Assembly: GCF_020687505.1 (NCBI RefSeq)
Contig: NZ_JAJEQT010000002.1
Origin: Coprococcus_C hominis
Lineage (GTDB): Bacteria > Bacillota > Clostridia > Lachnospirales > Lachnospiraceae
Reading direction: 5' to 3' (one strand)
DNA: 64,000 nucleotides
The position numbers and the translations under genes were made by a program. The notes beneath the pieces are model-generated. The model was given only the letters and a program-made list of their open reading frames with translations, was not told where the DNA came from and searched no databases. Positions 7,829-16,900 of the stretch are shown here, piece by piece. Position 1 is the first letter of the stretch. Each line of letters begins with the position of its first letter.

Positions 7829-9064
7829 ATGGCTTGTAGAAAAGATGGTAAAGGCAGAGTATTAAGAAAGGGTGAGGGTTACAGAAAAGGCGACGGAAGA
7901 TACTCATATGTATATATTGATCCATTAGGCAAGAAAAGGACCATTTATGCACAGTCTTTGGTAAAACTTCGTGAAAGAGAAGAACAGTTACAAAAAGACC
8001 AGTTGGATGGACTTGATGTCTATGTCGCAGGAAAGGCTGATGTGAACTTTTTGTTTGACAGGTACATATCAACTAAAACAGAATTGCGCAGCACTACTTA
8101 CAGTAATTATTTGTATACATGGAATCATTTTATTCGTGATACATTTGGCAAGAAGAAAGTAAGAGATGTGAAATACTCAGACGTGTTGTTCTTTTATACA
8201 GACTTGATTAATAATCAGGGATTACAGATTAATACGCTTGAGACAATTAACACAGTATTAAGACCTACATTTCAGCTTGCTGTCAGAGATGATATCATAA
8301 GGAAGAATCCGGTAGACGGAGCATACTGTGAAGTAAAAAAGCGTAATGGTGGTGCCAGAAAGACAAGGCGAGCGTTGACTGTGGATCAGCAGAGAAAATT
8401 CATGGAGTATGTAGCAAAGAATCCGTTCTTTTATCACTGGTATCCATTCTTTGTATTTTTGTTAGGAACTGGATGCAGAATAGGAGAAGCAATTGGGATA
8501 CGCTGGGATGATATTGATTTGGAGAATCGAGTCATTGATATCAATCATAGCTTAACCTATTACCAGAGAGCGGATGATTCATATAAATGTGAGTTTAGAG
8601 TATCTTTGCCAAAGACGGAAGCTGGTAATCGTAGAATACCTATGATGCAGCAGGTATATGATGTGCTTCAGGAAGAATATGAGAGACAGAAGCAAGAAGG
8701 CTTTTGTGTTGAGAATGTGGATGGAATGACCAATTTTGTATTTACAAACCGATTTGGGATGCCACATAACCCAGCAGCAGTAAACCGGGCAATCAAGAGA
8801 ATTGTGGATACACATAATTCAGAAGAAGAGGTGGCTGCTAAAAAGGAGAAGAGAGAACCTGTTATGATTCCAAGATTCTCCTGCCATATCTTCAGACATA
8901 CGTTTGCATCAAGATTTTGCGAGAATGAAACCAACATCAAAGTAATTCAAGAGGTAATGGGACATGCTGATGTATCGACTACCATGAACATATATGCAGA
9001 AGCAAACCCAGATGTTACCAAATCAGTAATTGAGAAATTATCAAAAAATATGGATATTTTTTAG
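7829..9064 (+). CDS. int: Tyrosine recombinase/integrase, Tn916-like
   Basis: A 411-residue site-specific recombinase. The N-terminal ~60 residues are a Tn916-Int-like arm-binding domain (YSYVYIDPLGKKRTIYAQS), then a SAM-like core-binding domain (about 70-175), then the catalytic domain with Arg in GTGCRIGEAIGI, the HxxR box in CHIFRHTFASR and the nucleophilic Tyr in STTMNIYAEA. The length and domain order are complete. Ribosome site GAAAGGAGAGAATA precedes the ATG. The gene ends about 270 bp before the metG-like fragment, the standard position of an integrase at its own attachment site. Confidence 0.95.
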   Translation: MACRKDGKGRVLRKGEGYRKGDGRYSYVYIDPLGKKRTIYAQSLVKLREREEQLQKDQLDGLDVYVAGKADVNFLFDRYISTKTELRSTTYSNYLYTWNHFIRDTFGKKKVRDVKYSDVLFFYTDLINNQGLQINTLETINTVLRPTFQLAVRDDIIRKNPVDGAYCEVKKRNGGARKTRRALTVDQQRKFMEYVAKNPFFYHWYPFFVFLLGTGCRIGEAIGIRWDDIDLENRVIDINHSLTYYQRADDSYKCEFRVSLPKTEAGNRRIPMMQQVYDVLQEEYERQKQEGFCVENVDGMTNFVFTNRFGMPHNPAAVNRAIKRIVDTHNSEEEVAAKKEKREPVMIPRFSCHIFRHTFASRFCENETNIKVIQEVMGHADVSTTMNIYAEANPDVTKSVIEKLSKNMDIF

Positions 9065-9109
9065 AAAAGAGTCCTGCGATTGAACTCTTTGAAGATTGAA
9101 AATATACCT

Positions 9110-9340
9110 ATTCATACTGAGATAAATATGCTATACTCATCTAGTATTGTAGTGTTTGACACTGCAGTACATGTCTTAAAATAAAAAGACGTATTTTAAG
9201 GCGAATGACATCTTTTGGACGCACAAAAGTCAAAAAAACGTCCAAGAGTATCCAAGTATATAGAATCCGGGAAAGCCCATTTTCCAAGGGTTTACAAGGA
9301 TATACAAGAGTTAGCTTAGCAATCAAAAAAGCTCCCGACA
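9110..9340. other. Probable attachment-site region of the integrated element
   Basis: No gene is visible here. Between the integrase and the metG-like fragment lie repeated CCAAG/TACAAG motifs (GTCCAAGAGTATCCAAG near 9240, TTTCCAAGGGTTTACAAGG near 9282, ATACAAGAG near 9301) of the type used as integrase arm sites. The crossover point cannot be fixed without the other end of the element. Confidence 0.4.
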
Positions 9341-9799
9341 ATGAAGACCTTGAATGATGTAAATAAGAAAAATGATGTAAAATCTAAGGCTGCTGAAGAA
9401 GTGAAAGCTGAGCCTGAAAAGATTGATTTTTCTAAGGTAAAGATTGAGCCTTTATTTGAAGAAGCAGTAGATTTTGACACATTCAGCAAGTCAGATTTCC
9501 GTGCAGTAAAGGTTAAAGAGTGTGTTGCAGTACCGAAGTCAAAGAAACTGTTACAGTTCACTCTTGATGACGGAACAGGCACAGACAGAACTATTTTAAG
9601 CGGTATTCATAGCTTTTATGAGCCGGAAGAACTGGTTGGAAAGACTCTTATCGCTATCACAAATCTTCCACCGAGAGCTATGATGGGCATTGACTCTTGT
9701 GGTATGCTTCTCAGTGCAGTACACGAAGAAGAAGGCGAAGAAAAGCTTCATCTTCTGATGGTTGATGACCATATTCCGGCAGGTGCAAAGCTCTACTAA
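9341..9799 (+). pseudogene. metG: Detached 3' part of metG (tRNA-binding domain)
   Basis: 152 residues matching the C-terminal tRNA-binding/dimerisation domain of bacterial methionyl-tRNA synthetase: FSKVKIEPLF, FSKSDFRAVKVKECVAVPKS, LPPRAMMGIDSCGML and the terminal DDHIPAGAKLY. The catalytic part (HIGH/KMSKS domains) is missing upstream, where an in-frame stop (9319-9321) and an integrase occur instead. There is no convincing ribosome site before the ATG at 9341. Either the element integrated within metG, leaving this part detached, or this is a free Trbp111-like tRNA-binding protein. The residue pattern is intact and could still fold. Confidence 0.75.
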
Positions 9800-9836
9800 G
9801 AAGTACCGTTTTACCCTACAAAACGGGATGTACTTC
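9800..9836 (+). terminator. Hairpin after the metG fragment
   Basis: GAAGTAC/GTACTTC and CGTTTT/AAAACG pair around the loop ACCCTAC, with a small GGAT bulge. It starts right after the stop codon; the following T tract is weak. Confidence 0.6.
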
Positions 9837-9939
9837 ATTTGTGAAAAAGCTCTGAAAATACACAAATACACCAAATTTACACCAAATGGTGCTCGAAACG
9901 GTGCAGAGCCTTAAAAATCGCATAATTTTCAAGATGAAT

Positions 9940-9969
9940 GGGCAGTCCCAATCGGGATTGCCCATTTTT
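9940..9969 (+). terminator. Strong intrinsic terminator
   Basis: GGGCAGTCCC (9940-9949), loop AATC, GGGATTGCCC (9954-9963), then ATTTTT. A 10-bp stem with one wobble. Confidence 0.85.
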
Positions 9970-10014
9970 AAAACAAACAGAAATACAAATCAGAATTTAT
10001 AAAGGAGAATATTG

Positions 10015-10617
10015 ATGAAATTATTTTTATGTTCGCACTTTTCAAGTGTGGGAAGTCTGATAAAGGAAGAAATTGAAAATAAGAAAGTCGCATTTATTCC
10101 AACAGCTTCACTGCGTGAAGGCTACACCGGTTATGTCGGCTCGGCTCGAAAATTATTCAAAAAGTTGGGAGCAATCGTAACTGAAATTGATATTTCAACG
10201 GAGGCTTATTCAACGATACAGTCTGTTTTTGAAGAAGCAGATGTGATATATTTTACCGGCGGAAATTCTTTCTTTCTTATGGACCAGCTCCGTAAAACGG
10301 GAACTGATGGGCTACTGAAAAAGGAATTGGCAAATGGAAAATTGATGATCGGCGAGTCGGCAGGCGCAATTATATGCGCTCCAAGCATCCAATATATCGA
10401 GCAAATGGATGAAAAGCCAGAGGACTACTCACAAGAAGATGATGCAGGGCTTGATTTGATTGATTTCTATGTTCTTCCGCATTATCTTACAGCACCATTT
10501 AAGAAAGTTACCGAGAAAATAATGACTGAGTTTTCGGATTTGAATCTATGCCCGATTAACAACCGTCAGGGAATTGTAATTGATGGTGAAAGTTCAAAGG
10601 TTATTTGCAAAGACTAA
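10015..10617 (+). CDS. Peptidase S51 (peptidase E-like)
   Basis: A 200-residue class I glutamine-amidotransferase-fold peptidase of the S51 family. The nucleophile elbow is GESAG (in LMIGESAGAII), preceded by the substrate-binding YFTGGNSFFLM and followed by the catalytic-His stretch YVLPHYL. It is expected to be a cytoplasmic dipeptidase E-like or cyanophycinase-related enzyme cleaving Asp-containing peptides. The TTG at 10012 is in frame, but the ATG at 10015 after AAAGGAGAATATTG is preferred. It stands alone between two terminators. Confidence 0.88.
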   Translation: MKLFLCSHFSSVGSLIKEEIENKKVAFIPTASLREGYTGYVGSARKLFKKLGAIVTEIDISTEAYSTIQSVFEEADVIYFTGGNSFFLMDQLRKTGTDGLLKKELANGKLMIGESAGAIICAPSIQYIEQMDEKPEDYSQEDDAGLDLIDFYVLPHYLTAPFKKVTEKIMTEFSDLNLCPINNRQGIVIDGESSKVICKD

Positions 10618-10637
10618 TTTGAAAATTCCCATTTATC

Positions 10638-10684
10638 AAGCCCTTTGAGAGAAGAAAAATCTTTTCTTGATGGGCTTTTTTATT
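10638..10684 (+). terminator. Terminator after peptidase E-like gene
   Basis: AAGCCC (10638-10643) pairs with GGGCTT (10672-10677), with an inner AAGAAAA/TTTTCTT pairing; a run of T follows. Confidence 0.8.
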
Positions 10685-10761
10685 TTTACTGAGATTCGCA
10701 AACTACAAGAAAAAGCCGAAACTTCATATACTTTAATCACAGAGGAAGTGGAGGTTTTGAT

Positions 10762-10887
10762 ATGAGTAACAGTTTAGCGGCAGTACATCCAGAATTGATT
10801 GTCGAATGGTCGGATAGGAATTTACCGCTGACACCGGACAGCGTGACTTTCGGCTCGAATAAGAAAGTATGGTGGAAGAGAAGATAA
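10762..10887 (+). pseudogene. Truncated treble-clef zinc-ribbon protein
   Basis: A 41-residue frame starting MSNSLAAVHPELIVEWSDRN and ending KKVWWKRR. HPEL-EWS-N-LTPDSVTFGSNKKVWW is the first repeat unit of DUF4379-type (treble-clef zinc-finger) proteins, but the expected Cys/His continuation (C-GHEW) is missing; a stop follows and GC content rises soon after. The gene was probably cut by insertion of the GC-rich island to its right. The ribosome site GTGGAGG is still present. Confidence 0.65.
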
Positions 10888-10943
10888 AGCCAGATAGATA
10901 TGAGGACGTGGGAGAGATTCTGCGTCCCAACGTCCGTGTGGGC

Positions 10944-10972
10944 TTGCTTTTATTCGGATATTCGTATATAAT
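10944..10972 (+). promoter_or_regulatory. Sigma-A promoter of the sigma/PrsW operon
   Basis: TTGCTT (10944-10949), 17-bp spacer, TATAAT (10967-10972), about 37 bp before the HTH gene. It provides a housekeeping start for the whole regulatory operon 11009-13403. Confidence 0.75.
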
Positions 10973-11008
10973 GTATCATGTTGAGTATTATCCATGCGGA
11001 GGTGCGGT

Positions 11009-11218
11009 ATGAACGGGATCAAGGGCTATATCTCCATTCGGGAGGCGTCTTACCGTTGGGGCGTGTCAGAGCGGCGGGTCAACCAATACTGCGCCGAAGG
11101 GCGGATCCCCGGCGCGTCCCGGTTCGGGCGTTCATGGGCGATCCCGGAAAATGCGGAGAAACCGTCCGACCCGCGCTTTCAAGGACAGCACCGCGATTCC
11201 GGCAGGACAAGCACCTGA
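11009..11218 (+). CDS. Excisionase-like HTH protein
   Basis: A 69-residue protein with a MerR/Xis-type helix-turn-helix (YISIREASYRWGVSERRVNQ, then RIPGASRFGRSWAIPENA). Proteins of this form are small DNA-binding proteins of Firmicute genomic islands. The ATG at 11009 follows GCGGAGGTGCGGT; an in-frame upstream codon at 10994 is less likely. First gene of the GC-rich island, 48 bp before the sigma factor gene. It may regulate the operon or be a relic of element mobility. Confidence 0.75.
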   Translation: MNGIKGYISIREASYRWGVSERRVNQYCAEGRIPGASRFGRSWAIPENAEKPSDPRFQGQHRDSGRTST

Positions 11219-11266
11219 CGGATACCCCTCTGCATGGGAAGCATCCGCAAAAAGGAGGTGAACGCT

Positions 11267-11815
11267 ATGGCCTGCGACGAGAGCTTGTACCGCCAATATC
11301 TGAACGGCGACGACGAAGGGCTCAATGCCCTGATGAAAAAATACGGCGACCCACTGACCCTGTATATCGACGGCTATCTGCACGACGTTCACGAGGCGGA
11401 GGAGCTGATGCTGGACGTTTTCGCCTATCTGTTCACCAAAAAGCCGAAGATACGGGACGGCGGCTTCAAGGCGTATCTCTATAAGGCGGCGCGGCACATG
11501 GCGCTGCGCCATAAGAGCAAACGGAAGCCCCTGTTCAGCCTCGATACGCTGACCGGCGAGCCGGACGGACGGCTGCTGGCGGAGGAGGTCATCCGGACGG
11601 AGGAGCGCAACCGCGTCCTGCATTGCTGCATGAGCGAAATAAACCCGGACTATCGGGAAGTCCTCTATCTCACCTATTTTGAGGATATGAGCTACGCGCA
11701 GGCGGCGGAGGTCACGGGAAAAACAGTAAAACAGATCACCAACATGGTGTATCGCGGAAAAAAGAGCCTGCGAAGGCTTTTAGAACGGGAGGGGATCACA
11801 GATGCGGAGTCATGA
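11267..11815 (+). CDS. ECF-type sigma factor
   Basis: 182 residues with region 2 (YRQYLNGDDEGLNALMKKYG to EAEELMLDVFAYLF) and region 4 (INPDYREVLYLTYFEDMSYA to VYRGKKSLRRLL), the two domains of group IV sigma-70 factors. It would redirect RNA polymerase when released from an anti-sigma partner. The start at 11267 follows AAAAAGGAGGTGAACGCT, a near-perfect ribosome site. The next gene overlaps it by 14 bp. With a PrsW-like protease three genes downstream, regulation by intramembrane proteolysis is likely. The obvious target is the giant surface protein gene at 13912. Confidence 0.9.
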   Translation: MACDESLYRQYLNGDDEGLNALMKKYGDPLTLYIDGYLHDVHEAEELMLDVFAYLFTKKPKIRDGGFKAYLYKAARHMALRHKSKRKPLFSLDTLTGEPDGRLLAEEVIRTEERNRVLHCCMSEINPDYREVLYLTYFEDMSYAQAAEVTGKTVKQITNMVYRGKKSLRRLLEREGITDAES

Positions 11816-12164
11816 AGAGCGCGTCGCGGAGACAAAGCGGCGCATCGCCAAAATTGAGCGGGAGAAACGGCGGCGGCGCAATACGGTCACCATGGCTTCC
11901 GCCGTGGCGGCGTGCCTTGCGTTGCTCATCGGCGCGTCCCTCGCCATGCCCGGCATTGCCGCGAGCATCCAGACAGGCGACTACTCCGGCTTTGAAACGG
12001 CGGCAAGCATCTTTCACGGCGGCGCTGCCTTGGGATACATCGTCATCGGGCTGCTGGCTTTTTTACTCGGCGTGTGCGTGACCGTTCTGTGTTTCCGGCT
12101 GCGTCAGATGAGCCGAGAGGACGGGCAGGACAGGGAAAGCGAGGATGCGCATGGAGCTGATTGA
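11802..12164 (+). CDS. Small two-TM protein, candidate anti-sigma factor
   Basis: 120 residues: a very basic cytoplasmic N-terminus (RRIAKIEREKRRRR), TM1 (about 31-50), a short extracytoplasmic loop, TM2 (about 75-96, ending VTVLCFRLR) and an acidic tail. It overlaps the sigma gene by 14 bp, the standard place for an anti-sigma factor, though no zinc-type anti-sigma motif (HxxxCxxC) is visible. It is paralogous to the product of 13562-13915 (same basic N-terminus and LCFRL after TM2). The assignment rests on position and topology. Confidence 0.7.
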   Translation: MRSHEERVAETKRRIAKIEREKRRRRNTVTMASAVAACLALLIGASLAMPGIAASIQTGDYSGFETAASIFHGGAALGYIVIGLLAFLLGVCVTVLCFRLRQMSREDGQDRESEDAHGAD

Positions 12165-12777
12165 GAACCTGCTGCAACTGCTGACCACGTTCGTCGGCGC
12201 ACTGCTTTCGGGTATCGCCTACCGAAAAAGTGGGCGGCAGACGTATTTCCTGCTGCTGTGCTTCTACGGCTGCTTTGCCCTCGGCGCGCTCTACTGGACG
12301 CTGTATCTGCTGCTGTTCGATACCACACCGCGCGTTTTCTATGTCTCGGAGTTCGGCTGGGTGGCCAGCGTAATTTTCCTGCGCATTTTGCAGGCCACGC
12401 TCACCACTCAGGACGAGCGCAGCTTCCGCAGCCGCTCTGCATGGCTTTCGCCGCTGATCGGCGTACCGCTGCTGGCGTTCTACTGCACCTTCGGGGATAT
12501 TCTCTCCAACCTGATCTGGTGCGGCATGATGATTTGGCTCTCCTTCTGCGCCATCCGTGGACTGGTCTACGCCAATGGGCAGACAGGCACGGCGCGGAAT
12601 ATGCGGTACTACCACATCGGCGTGCTGTGCTTTGCGTTTGCGGAGTATCTGCTTTGGACGGTGGGCTGCTTTTGGCCGGATACCTCTCTGGCAAGCCCCA
12701 CCTTCTGGTGCGATATGCTGCTGACGCTCGCCATTCTCGGCCTGCTGCCCGCCACGAGAAAGGCGGTGGACGCATGA
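12145..12777 (+). CDS. Seven-TM membrane protein of unknown function
   Basis: 210 residues, nearly all hydrophobic, with about seven membrane segments (e.g. LLQLLTTFVGALLSGIAY and TYFLLLCFYGCFALGALY) separated by short loops; no catalytic motif is recognised. It overlaps the preceding gene by 20 bp and the PrsW-like gene by 4 bp (ATGA), so it is translationally coupled to both. It may be a membrane sensor or a helper of the protease. ATG at 12145 and 12151 are both possible starts. Confidence 0.75.
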   Translation: MRMELIENLLQLLTTFVGALLSGIAYRKSGRQTYFLLLCFYGCFALGALYWTLYLLLFDTTPRVFYVSEFGWVASVIFLRILQATLTTQDERSFRSRSAWLSPLIGVPLLAFYCTFGDILSNLIWCGMMIWLSFCAIRGLVYANGQTGTARNMRYYHIGVLCFAFAEYLLWTVGCFWPDTSLASPTFWCDMLLTLAILGLLPATRKAVDA

Positions 12778-13403
12778 CCTACATCGAAAACATCTTCCTC
12801 TGCATGGTATCTCCCCTGCTGGTGGCCGCTTTGTGCATGGGCAGGCGGCAGCTCCGCTTCTTCCTGTTCTGCATTGCCGGGATGGGGATGTGCCTGCTTT
12901 CGGCCTATATCAACACCTTCCTCGCGGCGGTGTGTCAGGCGGACGCCCTTGCCGCCACGGCGGAGATTGCGCCGGTGGTGGAGGAAATGATGAAGCTGCT
13001 GCCGCTGGTGTTCTATCTTCTGGTGTTTGAGCCGGAGAGCGAGAAAATTAAGCCCGCCGCCATCACGCTCGCCCTGAGCTTCGCCACCTTTGAAAACGTG
13101 TGCTATCTCATCCAGAACGGCGCGGACCGCTTCTCCTTCATCTTCTTCCGGGGCTTCGGCACGGGAGCCATGCACGTCCTCTGCGGCCTGATCGTGGGCG
13201 GCGGGCTTGCCTATGCGTGGCGGCGGACGTGGCTTAAAATAGCCGGTACGTGCGGGCTGCTGGGCGCGGCCATCACCCTCCACGCCATCTATAATCTGCT
13301 CATTGCTTACGGCGGCGCGGCGCAGTATGTGGCCTATGTCCTGCCGGTGTTGCTGGTAGCGGCGGGAAGATGGTCCGCTTTCCGCTTATCGCAGAGGAAA
13401 TAA
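12774..13403 (+). CDS. PrsW-family intramembrane protease
   Basis: 209 residues, multi-pass. The PrsW motifs are visible in order: EE-K in PVVEEMMKLLPL, the FExxN-type motif in LSFATFENVCYL, a membrane His in GTGAMHVLCGL and a last His in TLHAIYNLL. PrsW proteins are glutamic-type membrane proteases related to CAAX proteases; in Bacillus, PrsW makes the first cut in anti-sigma factor RsiW. Here it is encoded with an ECF sigma factor and candidate anti-sigma proteins, so a proteolytic signalling cascade is the natural reading. The start codon overlaps the previous stop (ATGA). Confidence 0.85.
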   Translation: MTYIENIFLCMVSPLLVAALCMGRRQLRFFLFCIAGMGMCLLSAYINTFLAAVCQADALAATAEIAPVVEEMMKLLPLVFYLLVFEPESEKIKPAAITLALSFATFENVCYLIQNGADRFSFIFFRGFGTGAMHVLCGLIVGGGLAYAWRRTWLKIAGTCGLLGAAITLHAIYNLLIAYGGAAQYVAYVLPVLLVAAGRWSAFRLSQRK

Positions 13404-13420
13404 CCGAACATTTACTCCCT

Positions 13421-13454
13421 GAGAGCTGCCTTTTGGCGGCTCTCAAATTTTTTT
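13421..13454 (+). terminator. Terminator of the sigma/PrsW operon
   Basis: GAGAGCTGCC, loop TTTT, GGCGGCTCTC, then AAATTTTTTT. It separates the regulatory operon from the surface-protein operon, whose promoter must lie in 13455-13545; no consensus sigma-A pair is clear there, which fits use of the ECF sigma factor. Confidence 0.88.
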
Positions 13455-13561
13455 GAAAAATTTTGCGTTTTGGGTGAGAGTTTTTTCGATTTTTTGTACC
13501 TATATAAGTGAAAGGGTTTTTATCACAGTTCCAGACAAACCGGAAAGGGGGTTCAAACGAT

Positions 13562-13915
13562 ATGTACGATACCGCAAGACGGGTCGCATTCGTCAAGTAG
13601 CGGGTGCGGGAAAACAACCGCCGGAGGCAGCGGCGCGAGGTAATAAGTCTCTCCGCAGCGTGTATGCTGCTGTGCGCGGCGCTGATGCAGACAGCGGGCA
13701 CGGTCGTCGGGCCGGGGCAACCGGAAGCATGGGGCGTGTTCGGCTCGATGCTGCTGCGGCAGGACGCGGGCGGCTATGTGCTGGTGGCTGTCGTCTCCTT
13801 TGCCGCGGCGGCGGCGATCACTGCGCTGTGTTTCCGGCTCAAAAACAGGGAAAACCAGAAAAAAGGCGGGGCGGACAAACCAGCCCCGCAAGAACAGGAG
13901 GAGAAAAGCCAATGA
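13562..13915 (+). pseudogene. Second anti-sigma-like membrane protein, in-frame amber
   Basis: From the ATG at 13562 (after AAAGGGGG) the frame reads 12 residues (MYDTARRVAFVK), meets TAG at 13598-13600, and then continues in the same frame to 13915. The rest, from GTG at 13604, is a 103-residue protein with a basic start, TM1, a loop and TM2 ending ITALCFRLK. It aligns along its length, including the 12 residues before the stop, with the protein at 11802-12164. So this is either a nonsense mutant, a gene restarted at GTG, or read through. It overlaps the surface protein gene by 4 bp. Confidence 0.7.
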
Positions 13916-16900
13916 AGAAACGAATACTCAGCATCCTGCTCGTGTGCTGCATGGTGCTCGTCCTTTTGCCGACGACCGTGTTTGCCAACAATGACGGCGC
14001 AAAAGCCATACAGCTCGGTACAAGTGGAATCAGTGGTTATGACAGCACAAATCGCAGCTATGACTATATTTATTTTGGCACATGGAATAACAGCACCGTC
14101 AAATGGCGTGTGCTGGATACAAAAACCAATATGCCCAATGCTCAGGAGGGCGACGGATTTTTTCTGCTCTCTGATGCGCTGCTTGGGACTGGAGCGTTTG
14201 GCGGCGTAGAATTTGACTATACGACCCCATATACCAACGACTGGAAGGGCAGCCGTGGGCAGGACTGGTGCAATGGCTTTTACACCAGGAACCTCAGCAC
14301 TACGGAGCAAAAAGCTGTTTTTGCAACCAGCAAAAGTGATGATCTATACATTGATGGACGCTTTATGGGTTCTGAGAACATCCTGAATGGAGACAAGGTG
14401 TTTTTCCTCTCGGCAGAGGAAGCGGGGAAAGCAGCCTACGGATTTATCGATGACAATGCGCGTATCGCCAATTATGGTGATAGTGCGGGCGGTTGGTGGC
14501 TTCGTTCTCCTCACCAAGACTATAACTCTGCAGGCGTGGTCAACGCTTCCGGTGGTGTGCGTGCTGAATGGGTGAACGATACCAACGCAGCTCGTCCTGC
14601 GTTCAACTTGAAGCCGGACTCTGTCCTCCTTGTTTCTGCCGCCGTTGGCGGCAAAGGTGCTGCTGACGGAATTTTCAAAATTCCGGAATACAGCGGAGAC
14701 GAATGGAAATTGACACTTTTGGATGATACCCGCACTTTTCGGGTAACGGAAACCGCAGCAGTAGGAAAACCTGGCGGCTCTGTTACGCTGAATTTTTCCG
14801 GGGCGAGAACGGGGCAAAATGAATATATTTCTGCGATCATCAAGGGTGAAAGCGGCGCGACCCACTATGGAAGAATCATGAAGCCCACTGCTGCAGACAC
14901 ACAGCTCAGTTTTACGTTGCCGTATGACCTTGATAGCGGAAATTATAAACTCTATGTGTTCTCCGAGCAGTGTAACGGTGATTACAAGACTGACTACGCC
15001 AGTAGATTTCAGGCGGTAGCGTTAACGGTAGAGGAAGCCGCCAACGAGCAGTTTGACCTCGTTCCCGGCGGCAGATACTATTTCGATCTGTCGGCAATGG
15101 GCATTCCCGGCACGGCGAACGGCAGCCTGCCAGATGCATCGCTGCACTATGTTCCCTTTACCTACACTGGAATAGTGGATGCATACACGCTCACGTCGAA
15201 GATGGCAACCACCGATGCGTATGCAGAGAGGTACAAATATCCCCACAGCCTGTTTGTGGCAGACTTTGCCGTAACGCATACGGTAAATTGGAATGCCTTA
15301 AACGATGCGAGCCTGATTTTCGGCAAAGGCTACGCCGCCGGCGGTGTGGAATATACTCTGCGCGCACCGTCCGTGGGAAGTGATGTTACAGCAGGCTCGG
15401 ATGATTTAGAATGCGGCACGCCCCAAAGCAACGAATGGGACAGGATGTTGGACAAGAACAACGGATATATCAAAAACTGGAGCGGGATGTCTTCGTGGGG
15501 ACAAGATACTCCGCGCACGGAGGAATCGGGTCGTGCGGTTCGCGGATACGATTTGGCTCGCGGCTGGCACAATCGCATTGCTGCGACCTCCGACTCGAGC
15601 GTCGGATTCCGCCCTGTCCTTGAAGTCCTGAACCCGGACACGCTGGGCTCCGACGGGCTGAAAGATGTTGTCCTTGACCTTGGCGGCGGCAAGCTGGGGA
15701 ATCGCTCCGAGAATATTCAAATCATTGTGAAAAGCGGCGAGAGCTTTACCGCGCCCGGCGGCGACGGTCTGACTCGCCCGGACGGGAATACCGGCAGTTA
15801 CTTTATGTGGCTTGGTAGCGATGGCGAGCTCTACGATCCGGGCGACAGTGTTCCAGCGGTCGTAAACAAGCTCACGGCGCGGTTTGCGCCCATAGAGCAG
15901 TTCAGCCTCGTTCCTGACGGCACGTATTACTTTGACCTCTCCGGTACAGGCATCCGCGGCACGGCGCACAGCAGACTGCCGGACAAAACATTGCATTATG
16001 TTCCCTTTACCTATGCCGGGACAGTGGACGCCTACAAGCTCACATCAACGATGGCAACTACTGCGGCGTATGCGCAGCAGAACAAATATGCCCACAGCCT
16101 GTTTGTGGCGGATTATGCCATAACGCATACGGTAAGCTGGGAGAATCTGAATTCTGCAGGTCTGATTTTCGGAAAAGGCTACACCTCCGGCGGCGTGGAA
16201 TATACGCTGCGTGCACCGTCCGTGGGAAGTAGTGGCGTAGGCTCGAACTATTCCCAACACGGCATACCACAAAGCAACGAATGGGACAAGATGCTGGACA
16301 AGGACAACGGATATATCAAAAACTTTAGACAGATATATTCGTTTGGACAAGATACTACGAGCAGTTCGGAGTCGGACCGTGCAAGCCGAGGGTACAATGC
16401 GCCCCGCATCTGGCACCGCACCGTTGCTACGCGTTCCAACGAGTCCCTCGGTTTCCGCCCTGTCCTTGAAGTCCTGAACCCGGACACGCTGGGTTCTGAC
16501 GGGCTGAAAGTCGTTGTCCTTGACCTTGGCGGCGGCACATTGGGCAGCGGCAGATTGAGCGTCAGCTCGGATATCCAGATCATCGTAAAAAACGGCGAGA
16601 GCTTTACCGCACCTGCCTCCAATGGTCTGACCCGTCCCGACGGAAATACAGGCAGCTACTTTATGTGGCGCGGCAGCGACGGTGCGCTCTACGCACCGGG
16701 TGACAGCGTCCCGGCAAACGTGAACAAGCTGACGGCGCAGTTTGATTCCATAGAGCAGTTCACCCTCGTTCCCGGCGGCACATATTACTTTGACCTCTCC
16801 GGTGCGGGTATTCCCGGCACGGCGAACGGCAGCCTGCCGGATGCGTCGCTGCACTATGTTCCCTTTACCTATGCCGGGACAGTGGACGCCTACGCGCTCA

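Noticed and set aside
11132..11623. Minus-strand frame of 163 codons over the sigma factor gene
   Set aside because: Shadow frame in GC-rich DNA; the plus strand encodes a clear sigma factor with a strong ribosome site.
12043..13283. Long minus-strand frames opposite the membrane protein and PrsW genes
   Set aside because: Arg/Gln/His-rich shadow translations caused by high GC; no starts with ribosome sites and no domains.
13453..13911. Upstream extension of the giant surface protein frame to 13453
   Set aside because: The signal peptide and ribosome site at 13912 fix the true start. The upstream part is Arg/Gly-rich out-of-frame reading of the small membrane protein gene.
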